Positions 39,568 through 49,419 are shown, counted from the first letter of the stretch. The stretch: 64,000 nucleotides of DNA from Tropicimonas sp. IMCC6043 (GCF_004146235.1 NZ_SELO01000002.1:62001-126000), one strand, 5' to 3'. Program-made: numbers and translations. The notes: generated by a model from the letters alone, not told the origin.

Positions 39568-39951
39568 ATGACCGTATCCGCGACGATGGTTTTGCTGCTC
39601 GTCCTGGCGTTGCAGGTCAAACATCTGGTGGCGGATTTCTACCTTCAGACCGCCTACATGCTCTCACGCCGCGGCCGCTATCTCCATCCCGGCCGGGCGC
39701 TGCATTGCCTCGTGCATATCCTCGGCACGACGCTGGTCCTTTTCGTCTTCGGCACCCCGCCCGGGCCGCTCGCCGCGATCCTGCTGGCCGAGTTCGTGAT
39801 TCATTTCCACATCGATTGGGGCAAGGCGCAGATCGTGGCCCGCCGTAGTCTCACGCCGGAGGATGCCGCCTACTGGCACGCCACCGGTGTCGACCAGGCG
39901 CTGCACCACGCGACCTATATCGGCATTGCCGGGATCTGGGCAGGACTTTAG
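39568..39951 (+). CDS. DUF3307 membrane protein
   Basis: 127 residues. A DUF3307 start (LLLVLALQVKHLVADFYLQTAYML) and about three or four hydrophobic segments indicate an inner-membrane protein. A conserved His-Asp pattern (HFHIDWGKAQI) and HALHH-like ending suggest metal or substrate contact. Function unknown. GGGAGG lies six bases before the ATG. It is convergent with the SulP transporter. Confidence 0.83.
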   Translation: MTVSATMVLLLVLALQVKHLVADFYLQTAYMLSRRGRYLHPGRALHCLVHILGTTLVLFVFGTPPGPLAAILLAEFVIHFHIDWGKAQIVARRSLTPEDAAYWHATGVDQALHHATYIGIAGIWAGL

Positions 39952-39955
39952 CCTC

Positions 39956-42160
39956 TCAGCGTGAGACCGCGTGCAGCAGCGCCGTGGTCCGGGCGAGTCG
40001 CTGCGCAATCAGCGTTGCGATCCGCTCGGTGAGTTCCAGTGCAAGCTCGGGGTCGTGGACGCGCAGCGCTTCGAGTTCCGTGCGGGTCACGATCCGGACA
40101 CGGGCCGCCGTCTCGGCCACCACGTTTGCCGTACGGGGCGCGCCGGTCAGAAGGCCCATCTCGCCCACGACCGCGCCCGGGAGGAAAGTCGCCACGCGGG
40201 TGCTGGCGGAGTCCCCGTCGCACAGCGTGGCATGGAGCCGGCCGGATTCCAGCACCGCCAGACTGTCCGACTCCTCGCCCATCTCGAAGATTTGCGTGCC
40301 CGCGGCCACCTCATGTGCCCGGAAATCGACCGGTGCTCCGGTCGCCTCGATCCGCGCCATCAGGCTGCGGAAGCCGGCGCCGAAGTTCTGGAAATGCTCG
40401 CCGACCAGCGTGTCGCCCATCGCACTGGCCAGCACCTCCTCCTCGAGCGAGATCAGTGCCTGATCGAGAATCGGAAAATACCGGACGTCGCCCTGTTCAA
40501 TCACGCTCGACAGGCGCGCCTCCTCCTCGGACGAGAGGCCTGCGAAGATCACCGCCACGCCGCGCCGCGCCGCCTGCCTGGCCAGGCGGTCGAACATGAA
40601 AAGAGCAGAGACGTCGATTCCCTGCACCCGCCTGAGATCAATCACGAGGTAGCGCACGCTCTCGCCCATTTGCTGGCTCTTCTCCATATCGCGGTCGATC
40701 CGGGAGAAAAGCGCGTTGGCGGTTCCGAAGAACATGTAGCCCTGGACCTCGAAGATCAGCCGCTCGGCGCCGGTCGCGATGATTTCCCGTGTTGCGCGTT
40801 CGGAGCGTTCGGTCGACGAGAGCCGGACCGCGCCGTTCGTTGCGCTGCGCAGCGCCGGCAGGCGCGAATAGGCGACGGTAAAGCGCATCGAGGCGACCAC
40901 AATCCCGGCGCCGACCGCCCAGACGAACCCCGCCGCCAGGGTAATTGCGAGGATCAGCAACACGATCAGGTAGTCGCCCCGCGGCAGCCGGGCGCGTTCA
41001 TGCACCAGCCACCGGCGCAGGAAACCGAGACCGAGATAGGCCAGCAGCATCACGAAGAGGCTGCGGGGGAAGAGGCCTAGGAGATCCGAACCACCGAGCA
41101 GCGCGGCGAGGACGGTGCCCGTCGCGACCGCGGGCGCGAGGCGCGTCGGCCTGGGGTGCATACCGGTGGCTAGTTCGGTAAGCGTGGTCGACTGATAGCC
41201 CACGAACCCGCCAAAGGAACCGGAGATCATGTTCGCGGCACCCGCGGCGCGCATCTCGGCGTCGATGTCGACCGGCGCGCCGGTGGCAAACTCGATCGCC
41301 GAAAGGTTCAGGAGCGCCCCGAGCGCGGCGAGCAGGGCCGCAGTGCCGATAAGCGGGAACTGGTCTCCGATCGCCTGCCAGTCGACCTCCATGAGATGGC
41401 CCGGGGCCAGCGCCCAGGACCATGCGTCGCCCTGCGCGTCGGCCAGATCGAGCAGGAGGCCCGCCGCACGCGCTTCATCAAGACTCATGCCCATCGCCGC
41501 GATGCCGGCATAGACCGCCACTGTGAGGCCGAGCGTGGCGACAACAAGCGCGGTCGCACTCTTCACGCGTCTCTCGGCGATGAGCATCAGCGCCGCGACG
41601 ATAAAGGGCGGCAGCCAGCGCATCGCGGCCGCGGGCGTGAGCGCCGCCACAAGCCCGGCGCCGCCCTGGTGGCCGATCTCCGCCGCTCGGACCACCAGCA
41701 GCCAGCCGGTCGCCGCAAGAAAGCCGCCGACCACCGGATAAGGAATGGACTTGGCGATCTGACCGAGCCGGGCGAGGCCAATCGCGAGCATGAGGGCGCC
41801 GGTTGACAGCGCGATCAGCGCAAGCAGCACGAAGACCGAAGCGACCGTCACCGGCGAGGCCGGTCCCGCCGAATCTCCGGCGATCCCGGCTGCGGCGAGC
41901 GCCGTGAGCACCACGACGATCCCCTGCGCCTGCCACATCGTTCCGGTGAAGTTGCGCCGCAGGAGCGCCGCGACCACGGCGACCAGCGTCCCGAGCAGCG
42001 CCAGCCGAACCCCCTGCCCGACAGCGGGCGAAAGCGGACCGGCAAAGACGATCTGGGCGAAGGAGACCGCGTAGAGACTCGCGAGCCCCCCTGCCAACAG
42101 CCCCGCACCGGTCGCGGACAGAAGCGCTTCGGCACGTCCTGGGTCGTTGGCTCTTGTCAT
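39956..42160 (-). CDS. SulP anion transporter with STAS and cNMP-binding domains
   Basis: 734 residues in three parts: a SulP membrane domain (about 1-430, some 12 segments), a STAS domain (about 470-590, VRYLVIDLRRVQGIDVSALF with a conserved-position Ser) and a C-terminal cyclic-nucleotide-binding barrel (about 605-725, GEMGLLTGAPRTANVVAET). The family moves sulfate, bicarbonate or other anions; the cNMP domain suggests gating by a nucleotide. The ATG at 42160 has a weak ribosome site. Not obviously linked to its neighbours. Confidence 0.88.
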   Translation of the reverse strand: MTRANDPGRAEALLSATGAGLLAGGLASLYAVSFAQIVFAGPLSPAVGQGVRLALLGTLVAVVAALLRRNFTGTMWQAQGIVVVLTALAAAGIAGDSAGPASPVTVASVFVLLALIALSTGALMLAIGLARLGQIAKSIPYPVVGGFLAATGWLLVVRAAEIGHQGGAGLVAALTPAAAMRWLPPFIVAALMLIAERRVKSATALVVATLGLTVAVYAGIAAMGMSLDEARAAGLLLDLADAQGDAWSWALAPGHLMEVDWQAIGDQFPLIGTAALLAALGALLNLSAIEFATGAPVDIDAEMRAAGAANMISGSFGGFVGYQSTTLTELATGMHPRPTRLAPAVATGTVLAALLGGSDLLGLFPRSLFVMLLAYLGLGFLRRWLVHERARLPRGDYLIVLLILAITLAAGFVWAVGAGIVVASMRFTVAYSRLPALRSATNGAVRLSSTERSERATREIIATGAERLIFEVQGYMFFGTANALFSRIDRDMEKSQQMGESVRYLVIDLRRVQGIDVSALFMFDRLARQAARRGVAVIFAGLSSEEEARLSSVIEQGDVRYFPILDQALISLEEEVLASAMGDTLVGEHFQNFGAGFRSLMARIEATGAPVDFRAHEVAAGTQIFEMGEESDSLAVLESGRLHATLCDGDSASTRVATFLPGAVVGEMGLLTGAPRTANVVAETAARVRIVTRTELEALRVHDPELALELTERIATLIAQRLARTTALLHAVSR

Positions 42161-42334
42161 AAAGGCTTGTCGTTTCTGGTGCGTTTTCCAAGGTCTAGCC
42201 GCCCTGACCCGGTCCGGCAACACCCTGTTGGCGCACTGCCCCTCAAACTCGACGCGCCCGCCCGGAAACCGGACGGACGCGTCACGAGGTTGGAGGACCG
42301 CCCGGCCATGACGGCAAGCATGGGGAAGCCCGCG

Positions 42335-43966
42335 TCAGAGCAGGATAGTGACGATTGGTGGCCAGATCAGCAGCACGGAGATGGCCGCGATCTGCACGCC
42401 GATGAACGGCAGGAAGCCCTGAAAGATGTCGGTGAGCGAGATGTGCTCGGGCGCCACCGACTTCAGGTAGAAGGCGGCGGGGCCGAAAGGTGGTGACAGG
42501 AAGCTCACCTGCATGTTCATACAAAACAACACCCCGAACCAGATCGAAACCTGCGCCGGCTCGAGCTGCCCGAAGAAGCCGATCTCGTCGATCGGCACAC
42601 GTTGCACGATCGGCAGGAAGACCGGGATGATCAGCAGAACGATACCGACCCAGTCCATGAAGGCGCCCATGAAGAGCAGGATCAGCATCATGGTGAGCAG
42701 GATCACCATGGTGGGCATCTCCGAGCCCACGATCAGGTCGGCGATGTAGCGCGGCCCGCCCGCCAGCGTGTAGGCACCCGCCAGCGCCGCGGCGCCGATG
42801 GTCACCCAGAGGATCGTGCCGGTCGAGCGCATGGTGCGCATCATGCCGTCCCAGAGCAGTTCGACGGAGGCTTCGCCGCGCAGCAGTGCAATGACGAAGA
42901 CCGCGAAGGCGCCCATCCCGGCGGCCTCGGTGATGCCCGTGATCCCGCCATAGATCGAGCCGAGCACAACGCCGATGACGGTGAAGGGCGGCACGAGGCC
43001 CTTGCCATGTGTCCAGCCGAGCCGGGCGCGCTCCCTGCCGAAGGCGAAGAAGGCCAGCGCGAACCCAAGAAGCATGAACCCGGCGAGCCAGGGCAGGTCA
43101 GACTGCATGCCTAGCACGATGGCGTCCTGCCCTTCGGCCAGATGTGTGTTCTGGCCGGTGACGGTGAAAAACAGCGCGCGAAGCAGCAACAGGCCGGAGA
43201 CGCCGCCCAGCAGCAGGCAAAGAAAGGCGCTGAACATGCCGAGTTTCTGGAACCCGGTCGGGTCGCCGGGCTTGCGCGGCGGGAGCGGGGCGTGGTCGGG
43301 ATTCATCTGGGTGCGCACGACGATATAGAGGATGATCATCGAGGCCAGCATGAAGCCCGGCAGAAAGGCGGCGGTGAAGAGCGCCTTGATCGAGGTCTCG
43401 GTGATGAGCCCATACATGATGAGCACGATCGAGGGCGGGATCATCGTTCCCAGGGTGCCCGAGGCGCAGATCGTGCCGCAGGCGAGGTTCTGGTTGTAGC
43501 CCAGTCGCAGCATCTGCGGCAGTGCGATCAGGCCGAGAAGCACGACCTCGCCGCCGACGATTCCCGACATCGCGGCCATGATGACCGCCATCAGTGAGGT
43601 CACGATCGCGACGCCGCCGCGCACCGAGGAGAGCCAGTAATCCAGTGCCTTGTACATCTCGCGGGCGACGCCGGACCGTTCCAGTAGCGCCGCCATGAAG
43701 ATGAAGAGCGGCACCGATATCATCACGTAATCCGTCAGAAGTCCGAAAACCTTCTGGGTGAGGATATAGAGCGGCCCCGTTCCCGGCCGTCCGGTCAGCA
43801 TGCCGTCACCGAAGGTGAGCGGGTTCAGCACCAGCGTCGGCTCGAATTTCAGGATCATCACCAGCACGGCCAGCGACAGCGAGGCAAAGGCCAGCGGCAT
43901 GCCGATCGCCAGGAGGACGACCAGCCCGAGGACCAGGATTATCGAGATTGTGCCGACGTCCATCAC
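42335..43966 (-). CDS. TRAP transporter large permease (DctM)
   Basis: 543 residues, longer than the usual 430 because of an extra membrane block in the centre (about 220-330), as in the long-type DctM proteins. About 14 hydrophobic segments. Overlaps the small-permease gene by an ATGA. It carries the substrate captured by the DctP encoded at 47165-48181, on the far side of the regulator, since no binding-protein gene exists in this operon. Confidence 0.92.
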   Translation of the reverse strand: MMDVGTISIILVLGLVVLLAIGMPLAFASLSLAVLVMILKFEPTLVLNPLTFGDGMLTGRPGTGPLYILTQKVFGLLTDYVMISVPLFIFMAALLERSGVAREMYKALDYWLSSVRGGVAIVTSLMAVIMAAMSGIVGGEVVLLGLIALPQMLRLGYNQNLACGTICASGTLGTMIPPSIVLIMYGLITETSIKALFTAAFLPGFMLASMIILYIVVRTQMNPDHAPLPPRKPGDPTGFQKLGMFSAFLCLLLGGVSGLLLLRALFFTVTGQNTHLAEGQDAIVLGMQSDLPWLAGFMLLGFALAFFAFGRERARLGWTHGKGLVPPFTVIGVVLGSIYGGITGITEAAGMGAFAVFVIALLRGEASVELLWDGMMRTMRSTGTILWVTIGAAALAGAYTLAGGPRYIADLIVGSEMPTMVILLTMMLILLFMGAFMDWVGIVLLIIPVFLPIVQRVPIDEIGFFGQLEPAQVSIWFGVLFCMNMQVSFLSPPFGPAAFYLKSVAPEHISLTDIFQGFLPFIGVQIAAISVLLIWPPIVTILL

Positions 43967-44811
43967 TCGACTCCGATATTGCGTTTGAGAGCTTCGATCT
44001 CGTCCTCGTCGACGTCATCCGCGGCGCTATGGACGACCTTTTCGAGGTTCCAGTCGTTGATCAGGTTGATGACCGCCTGAACTGCGATCAGTGTCATCAC
44101 GATCAGGATCGCCGGCAGGACCGTCGCCGGGATCGGCGGATCGAAGGCGGTGCCGAACATCTCCCACTTGTAGAACTTGTTGACGAAGACCTGCTGGTAG
44201 CTGCCGTAGACGAAGAAGAAGGCGAAAACGCAGATCAGCACGACTCCGAACGTATCGAAGGCGCGTTGCAGGTTGCGCGGAAGGGTGTCGTAGAGCAGGA
44301 AGATGCGGATATGGCCGCGCTGCTGCATCACGTAGAGGCCGGAGCACAGGAAGACAAAGCCCGCCAGCCATTGCGACAATTCGTTGGCCCAAAGCGTCGG
44401 ACTCTCCAGCACGTATCGCATGAAGACCTCGTAGAGCATGACCGACGTCATGGTGATGATGATGATCATCGTGACACGGCCAACGAACAGCGTCGGACGG
44501 TCGACGCGGCGCCATTTCTGGAACTCCGAATGCGCCACCTTCACCGTCAGGCAGCCGATGATGAAGAGGATCGGCACCATGACCAGCATCAGCCAGTCGA
44601 CGATATCGGCGTGACCGCCAAAGAGCCCGGGCAGCCCGGGCCAGATGTCCTTCTCCTCATAGAGCTGGCCCATGACATCCACGAGGCTCTGCTCCTTGGG
44701 CGGGTATATGTCGAGGATGAAGGCAGGCATCTGCCAGACCACCCACCCCGTGCAGAACAGGAAGGCGGCGGGAATGATCCATTCCCGGATGCCGCCAGTT
44801 GATTCGTTCAT
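43963..44811 (-). CDS. TRAP transporter small permease (DctQ, long form)
   Basis: 282 residues with five to six hydrophobic segments, longer than the common 170-residue DctQ, matching the long DctM partner. The central MYEVFMRYVLESPTLWANELSQW is the DctQ hallmark. The gene follows an enolase-superfamily gene after 12 bases and overlaps dctM. Confidence 0.9.
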   Translation of the reverse strand: MNESTGGIREWIIPAAFLFCTGWVVWQMPAFILDIYPPKEQSLVDVMGQLYEEKDIWPGLPGLFGGHADIVDWLMLVMVPILFIIGCLTVKVAHSEFQKWRRVDRPTLFVGRVTMIIIITMTSVMLYEVFMRYVLESPTLWANELSQWLAGFVFLCSGLYVMQQRGHIRIFLLYDTLPRNLQRAFDTFGVVLICVFAFFFVYGSYQQVFVNKFYKWEMFGTAFDPPIPATVLPAILIVMTLIAVQAVINLINDWNLEKVVHSAADDVDEDEIEALKRNIGVE

Positions 44812-44823
44812 GTCTCCTCCTCC

Positions 44824-45990
44824 TCAGGCGATCTTGTACTGGCGGATGAAGTCGCGGTCGGGCTCGACGCCGAGGCCCGGACCACCGGGGATCCGAACCC
44901 GGCCATGGTTGCGTCTGAGCTGTCCCTGGATGTCCAGAGGTTCCGTCAGAAGCTCGTCACGGAACTTGTTGTCGGTCGTGTCGAACTCGAGCATCGGTTC
45001 CCAGGGGAACAGGCCGCCCGGCAGGGGCGGCATGGCAGCCAGCAGGTGCAGGTTGGTGGCAACCGAGATCGCCGAGCCCCAGACATGGTTCACGACCGGC
45101 GTGAAATGGGCATGGCAGAGCGCCAGAACGCGCAGGTATTCCGAGATCCCACCGAGGGCGCAGACCTCGGGCTGGGCGATGTCGAGTCCGCGCGCTTCGA
45201 GGAGCCGCCGCCAGCCCCAGCGGGTGAACTCCGCCTCACCGCCGGAAATGTTGACCTTGAGGCGTGCACGCAACTCGGCATAGCCCTCGAGATCCTCAGG
45301 CGCCACCGGCTCCTCGAACCAGTACGCGCCGAGGTCCTCCAGCCCGCGTCCGACCTCGAAGGCGTCCGCGGTCGTGTAGGCGTGGTTGGCGTCGGCCATG
45401 AAGGGGAAGTCGTCGCCGATGCCGCGGCGCACCGCCTCGGCAAGCCGGATATCGTCCTTCGGCCCGAGACCAATCTTCATCTTTGTGGCGGCGAAGCCCA
45501 TCTCACGGATCGCCTCCGCCTCGTCGGTGAACCGCGCCGCGAGTTCGACGGCCGGTTCTGGGCGCAGCATCATTCCGTAGCCATAGGCGCTGACACTGTC
45601 GCGATGCGCCCCGCCGATGAGCTTGTGAAGAGGCAGGCCCGCGACCTTGCCCGCGATGTCCCAGAGCGCGATATCGACGCCCGAAAGCGCTTGTAGCGGC
45701 ATCCCCTTCTGGCCGTGGTCGCGCATCATGTTGTAGGCGCGGTGCCAGATCACGTCTCGGTCGAGCGGGTCGGAGCCGATCACCAGCGGTGCGATCACGC
45801 CCTCGACGATACCCTTGTTGGCCAGTGCCACTGGACCTGGCCCGAAGCATTCGCCCCAGCCAGTGAGTCCCTCGTCGGTTTCGATCTCGACGAGATGGGC
45901 GCTCCGGCGGGCGTAATATTGCTGCGAGTAGCCAAGAAGCTCCGGCATGTCATAGCCGAGCACGTGGCTCCGAACGGATGTGACCTTCAT
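44824..45990 (-). CDS. Enolase-superfamily enzyme, galactarolactone-cycloisomerase-like
   Basis: 388 residues, mandelate racemase/muconate lactonizing family. The capping domain has GWGECFGPGP. The barrel has KMK (Lys170, Lys172), metal ligands Asp200 (ADANH), Glu226 (WFEEP) and Glu252 (GGEAEF), and base His302 (NHVWGSA). From memory, the C-terminal EPMLEFD...GPGLGVE pattern is close to D-galactarolactone cycloisomerase. It heads the operon with the TRAP permeases and should act on an acid sugar or its lactone. The exact reaction is unknown. Confidence 0.85.
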   Translation of the reverse strand: MKVTSVRSHVLGYDMPELLGYSQQYYARRSAHLVEIETDEGLTGWGECFGPGPVALANKGIVEGVIAPLVIGSDPLDRDVIWHRAYNMMRDHGQKGMPLQALSGVDIALWDIAGKVAGLPLHKLIGGAHRDSVSAYGYGMMLRPEPAVELAARFTDEAEAIREMGFAATKMKIGLGPKDDIRLAEAVRRGIGDDFPFMADANHAYTTADAFEVGRGLEDLGAYWFEEPVAPEDLEGYAELRARLKVNISGGEAEFTRWGWRRLLEARGLDIAQPEVCALGGISEYLRVLALCHAHFTPVVNHVWGSAISVATNLHLLAAMPPLPGGLFPWEPMLEFDTTDNKFRDELLTEPLDIQGQLRRNHGRVRIPGGPGLGVEPDRDFIRQYKIA

Positions 45991-46312
45991 GACCCCCTCC
46001 TCGTCACGCCCTCACCTCAACGTTGTCGAGGCGCTCGACGACTCCCGGCTGGTATCGATACCGGGAACGGGCCTAGCTTCGAAGCCGTCCGTAAAGGTCT
46101 GACCCTCAGCGTCACACGCTCCTCCATTGCTTGCCGAAAGGCGCTCGGGGCCATTCGCGCGACACGCCGCTGGCCCTCTTGAAAACCAAAGTTATCCCCC
46201 GAACCTCAGGGTTGCAAGAAAAAGATTGAAATTGGCCAAAATCCCGAGATTATGTCGAATAACAAGATTCTCGACTCAGAGAGCGGTTTTGGAACGATCT
46301 GGGAGGAGTACG
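45991..46312. other. Divergent regulatory region with GntR-type palindrome
   Basis: 322 bases between the leftward enolase/TRAP operon and the rightward GntR gene. The palindrome at 46051-46062 is the clearest element; 46180-46290 is AT-rich with an 8-bp TTGGCCAA palindrome at 46232-46239. No credible coding frame was seen. Confidence 0.55.
46051..46062. promoter_or_regulatory. GntR (FCD-type) operator candidate
   Basis: GGTATCGATACC is a perfect 12-bp palindrome, preceded by T to give TGGTAT as a half-site. This matches the TGGTAT/ATACCA half-sites of UxuR/ExuR-like FCD regulators. It lies about 60 bases before the enolase-type gene and upstream of the adjacent GntR gene. Confidence 0.6.
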
Positions 46313-46975
46313 GTGGAGAGCGAGAGCCTTTTCGAACAGATGCGGGACCGTGTCGTCAGTGGAGAGTTCGCTCCCGGCCAGAGGCTGCGTGCGGAGGATC
46401 TGCGCTCGGATTACGGCGTCTCGGCCTCGACCATGCGCGAAATCCTTTTCCGCCTCTCGACCGTCTGCCTCGTTGATTTTCAGGAACAGCGCGGATTCCG
46501 CCTGACCAGCCAGTCGCCGGTGCTTCAGAACGACCTGACGACCTTCCGCATCCTTCTCGAATGCGAGGGCGCCTGCCTCTCGACCCGACTCGGCGGCGTC
46601 GAATGGGAGGCGCAGTTATCAGCGGCACATCACGCTCTAAGCCATATCGAGTCGCGCGTCCGCGCCGGTCAACCGTCCCGGGAGCTACTTGCGCTCTGGG
46701 TCCGTAGCGAGCTGGAGTTCCACCGCACTCTCATTTCGGCCTGCGGCAACGAAGTCCTCAGGGAGACCCATCTCAACGTCTTCTACCGGTTCCGTCAGCA
46801 ACTCATCACCAGCGACCGGCAGTTCTACGCCGTGCCGCAAAACATCGAACAGCACAAGGCGATCGTCGACGCGGCGCTGAGCAAAGACGAGGCGCTGCTC
46901 CGCACGCGGATCCACGACCATCTGATACAGAACCTGGTCGACCCGGCCAGCGTCCCGACCGGGGAGGCGACCTGA
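46313..46975 (+). CDS. GntR-family (FCD) regulator of the sugar-acid island
   Basis: 220 residues from a GTG preceded by GGGAGGAG. Winged helix at about 5-70 (LRAEDLRSDYGVSASTMREI) and a helical FCD effector domain at about 85-210. In-frame ATG codons upstream give an unrelated N-terminus and are rejected. It lies between the divergent enolase/TRAP-permease operon and the dctP/enolase genes, so it probably controls both, with an acid sugar as effector. Confidence 0.88.
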   Translation: MESESLFEQMRDRVVSGEFAPGQRLRAEDLRSDYGVSASTMREILFRLSTVCLVDFQEQRGFRLTSQSPVLQNDLTTFRILLECEGACLSTRLGGVEWEAQLSAAHHALSHIESRVRAGQPSRELLALWVRSELEFHRTLISACGNEVLRETHLNVFYRFRQQLITSDRQFYAVPQNIEQHKAIVDAALSKDEALLRTRIHDHLIQNLVDPASVPTGEAT

Positions 46976-47164
46976 ATTGCGCACCCCGATCACGCCATTT
47001 CCGATCCAACTGCACGGGCGGGGGAGCCCACGCGACAGGATCGGAACCGAGTCTGCGACAGCATCGCGCAGGCATCATCCGGCCCGGAGTGGGCCGAGGG
47101 AGGAGTCCGGTCCAGACGTGGCCGGGCACCTGCACGTTCCAAATCACCACGAAAGGAAACTCAG

Positions 47165-48181
47165 GTGAAAACCATGTCCAAGCTTGCAGTCACCACTGCC
47201 ATCGCGCTCGGCCTCGCGGCGACCGCCGCCGGCGCCGCCGACGTCACGCTGCGCATCCAGAGCCACCAGTCCCCCGAATCGACCCAAGGCAAGCTGCTGG
47301 CGCAATTCGTCGAGAACATCGAGACGATGTCGGAAGGCTCGATCGCGATCGAAATGTTCTACTCCGCCGCCGTCGTGAAATCGGCCGAGACCTTCGACGC
47401 TGCCGCCACCGGCATCCTCGATTGCGACATGACCAACGGCTCCTACCAGACCGGCAAGAACCCAGCCTTCCAGTTCGTCGCGGACACGATGGGCGGCTAT
47501 GACACCCCGCTCCAGTATCTCGCCTGGATCAACTTCGGCGGCGGCAAGGAAGCCGTCAACGAGCTCTACAACCCCTATGGCATGACCTTCATCGGCGCCC
47601 AGGTCGGCGGCCAGGAATCGCTCGTCTCCACCAAGCCGCTGCCCGGCATTGACGCGCTCGGCAACTTCAAGTTCCGCTCGCCCCCGGGCATGGAAACCGA
47701 GATCTTCCAGAAGCTCGGCGCCAAGCCCGTCGTGATGGACTTCACCGAGGTCTTCACCGCGCTTGAAACCGGTATCGTGGACGGTGCCGATGCCTCTTCG
47801 CTCGCCGTGAATACCTCGATGGGCATCTACGACATCGCCAAGCACACCACCTATCCGGGCTTCCACTCGATGTCCTCCGACAGCCTGGCCTGCCGCACCG
47901 ATATCTGGGAGAGCCTGACCCCTGCGCAGCAGAAGATCATCGAGATGGCCCACAAGAACCTCATGGTCGACTATGTGATGAAGACCATGATCGAAAACGG
48001 CGAAGCGCTCGGCAAGCTGCATGAAATCGGCGTGACCACCTATGACTGGTCGGCCGAAGACCGCGCCAAGTTCCGCGATGGCGCCAAGGCGTCCTGGGAC
48101 GAATGGGCTGCCAAGACCCCCGAAGCGGCCAAGATGGTCCAGAGCCACAAGGACTTCATTGCCCGCATCGGCCTGGAGTAA
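47165..48181 (+). CDS. TRAP transporter substrate-binding protein (DctP)
   Basis: 338 residues with a cleavable signal (SKLAVTTAIALGLAATAAGAA). The GTG at 47165 follows AAAGGAA by six bases; an ATG at 47174 is the alternative. The DctP fold is recognisable by FRSPPGMETEIFQKLGAKPV, with the arginine expected to bind the substrate carboxylate, and by EVFTALETGIVDGAD. It should feed the permeases encoded on the other side of the regulator. A hairpin terminator follows directly. Confidence 0.92.
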   Translation: MKTMSKLAVTTAIALGLAATAAGAADVTLRIQSHQSPESTQGKLLAQFVENIETMSEGSIAIEMFYSAAVVKSAETFDAAATGILDCDMTNGSYQTGKNPAFQFVADTMGGYDTPLQYLAWINFGGGKEAVNELYNPYGMTFIGAQVGGQESLVSTKPLPGIDALGNFKFRSPPGMETEIFQKLGAKPVVMDFTEVFTALETGIVDGADASSLAVNTSMGIYDIAKHTTYPGFHSMSSDSLACRTDIWESLTPAQQKIIEMAHKNLMVDYVMKTMIENGEALGKLHEIGVTTYDWSAEDRAKFRDGAKASWDEWAAKTPEAAKMVQSHKDFIARIGLE

Positions 48182-48200
48182 TCTCTCGGTTGCCCCCTGC

Positions 48201-48229
48201 ACCCCCGGCCACGCGCCGGGGGTGTTTTC
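48201..48229 (+). terminator. Terminator/attenuator after dctP
   Basis: Perfect 9-bp arms ACCCCCGGC and GCCGGGGGT, a 5-base loop, then GTTTTC. It lies 20 bases past the dctP stop and 46 bases before the next enolase-type gene in the same direction, so some read-through is likely. Confidence 0.75.
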
Positions 48230-48274
48230 GTGAAAGACAGTCATGTTCCCGGGAAGTTCCGGGTGGGAGGAAGA

Positions 48275-49366
48275 ATGCCCAGGATCGAGTCCGTCCGGAC
48301 CCGCCTCTTCAACGTGCCGCTCGCCGAGCTGCTCGTTGACGCAAAGCACGGCAACCACACCCATTTCGAGCTGATCACCGCGACGGTGACGCTGGAGGGC
48401 GGCGCCACCGGCACCGGCTATACCGTGACCGGCGGCCGTGGCGGCCATGCCATCGAGGCGATGATCGAGCACGATCTTGGCCCCTGGCTCATCGGACGTG
48501 AGGCCGATCCGGTGGAAGAGCTCTGGGACGGGATGCAGTGGTATGTCCACTATGTCGGCCGCGGTGGCGTCGCCTCCTTCGCAATCGCCGCGCTCGATAT
48601 CGCGCTCTGGGACCTGCGCGGCAAGGCGCGCGGCGAGTCCCTCCTGAAGATGGCCGGCGGCACCTCCGACCGCTGCCGCTGCTACGGCGGCGGGATCGAC
48701 CTCAACTTTCCGCTTCCCAAGCTCCTGAAGAACATCCAGGGCTACCTCGACCGTGGCATGACCGCGGTGAAGATCAAGGTCGGCCAGCCGACGCTCGAAG
48801 AGGACGTCGACCGTGTCCGCGCGGTCCGCGACCTCATCGGCCCCGAGGCCGGTTTCATGGTCGACGCCAACTTCTCGATGAGTGTCGAGGAGGGCATCGC
48901 CGCGGCCGAGGCGTTCAAGCCCTTCGACCTCATCTGGTTCGAGGAGCCGATCATCCCTGACGATTACGCGGGCTACGGCCGCATTGCCGAAGCCACCGGC
49001 CACCCGCTCGCCGCGGGCGAGAATCTGCACACGATGATCGAGTTCGAAACCGCCTTTGCACAGTCGAAACTGAGCTACATCATGCCCGACGCCGGCACCT
49101 GCGGCGGCATCACTGCATGGCTGAAGGTCGCCGAGATGAGCCGCAAGGCGGGTATCGAGGTCTGCAGCCACGGCATGCAGGAGCTTCAGGTGAGCCTCGT
49201 CTCCGCGCAGCCGAATGCCGGCTGGCTGGAGGTCCATTCCTTTCCCGTGGATGAGTACACCACCCGCCCGCTGGTGATCGAAGGCGGCAAGGCGGTGGCT
49301 CCGGACGTTCCGGGCATCGGCGTTGAGTTCGATTGGGAGAAGCTCGCACCGCACGAGGCGGGATGA
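48275..49366 (+). CDS. Enolase-superfamily acid-sugar dehydratase-like enzyme
   Basis: 363 residues starting at the ATG after GGGAGGA. Barrel motifs: KIK (Lys166, Lys168), metal ligands Asp197 (MVDANF), Glu223 (WFEEP) and Glu249 (AAGENL), base His299 (CSHGMQE). This is a mandelate-racemase-like active site, usual in acid-sugar dehydratases. It is distinct from the enzyme at 44824, so the island holds two non-identical family members. The substrate is unknown. Confidence 0.85.
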   Translation: MPRIESVRTRLFNVPLAELLVDAKHGNHTHFELITATVTLEGGATGTGYTVTGGRGGHAIEAMIEHDLGPWLIGREADPVEELWDGMQWYVHYVGRGGVASFAIAALDIALWDLRGKARGESLLKMAGGTSDRCRCYGGGIDLNFPLPKLLKNIQGYLDRGMTAVKIKVGQPTLEEDVDRVRAVRDLIGPEAGFMVDANFSMSVEEGIAAAEAFKPFDLIWFEEPIIPDDYAGYGRIAEATGHPLAAGENLHTMIEFETAFAQSKLSYIMPDAGTCGGITAWLKVAEMSRKAGIEVCSHGMQELQVSLVSAQPNAGWLEVHSFPVDEYTTRPLVIEGGKAVAPDVPGIGVEFDWEKLAPHEAG

Positions 49367-49419
49367 GACCTGGCCTGGCCGGATGGACTCGTCCGCCCCC
49401 GCTATGCCGGAACAGACAT

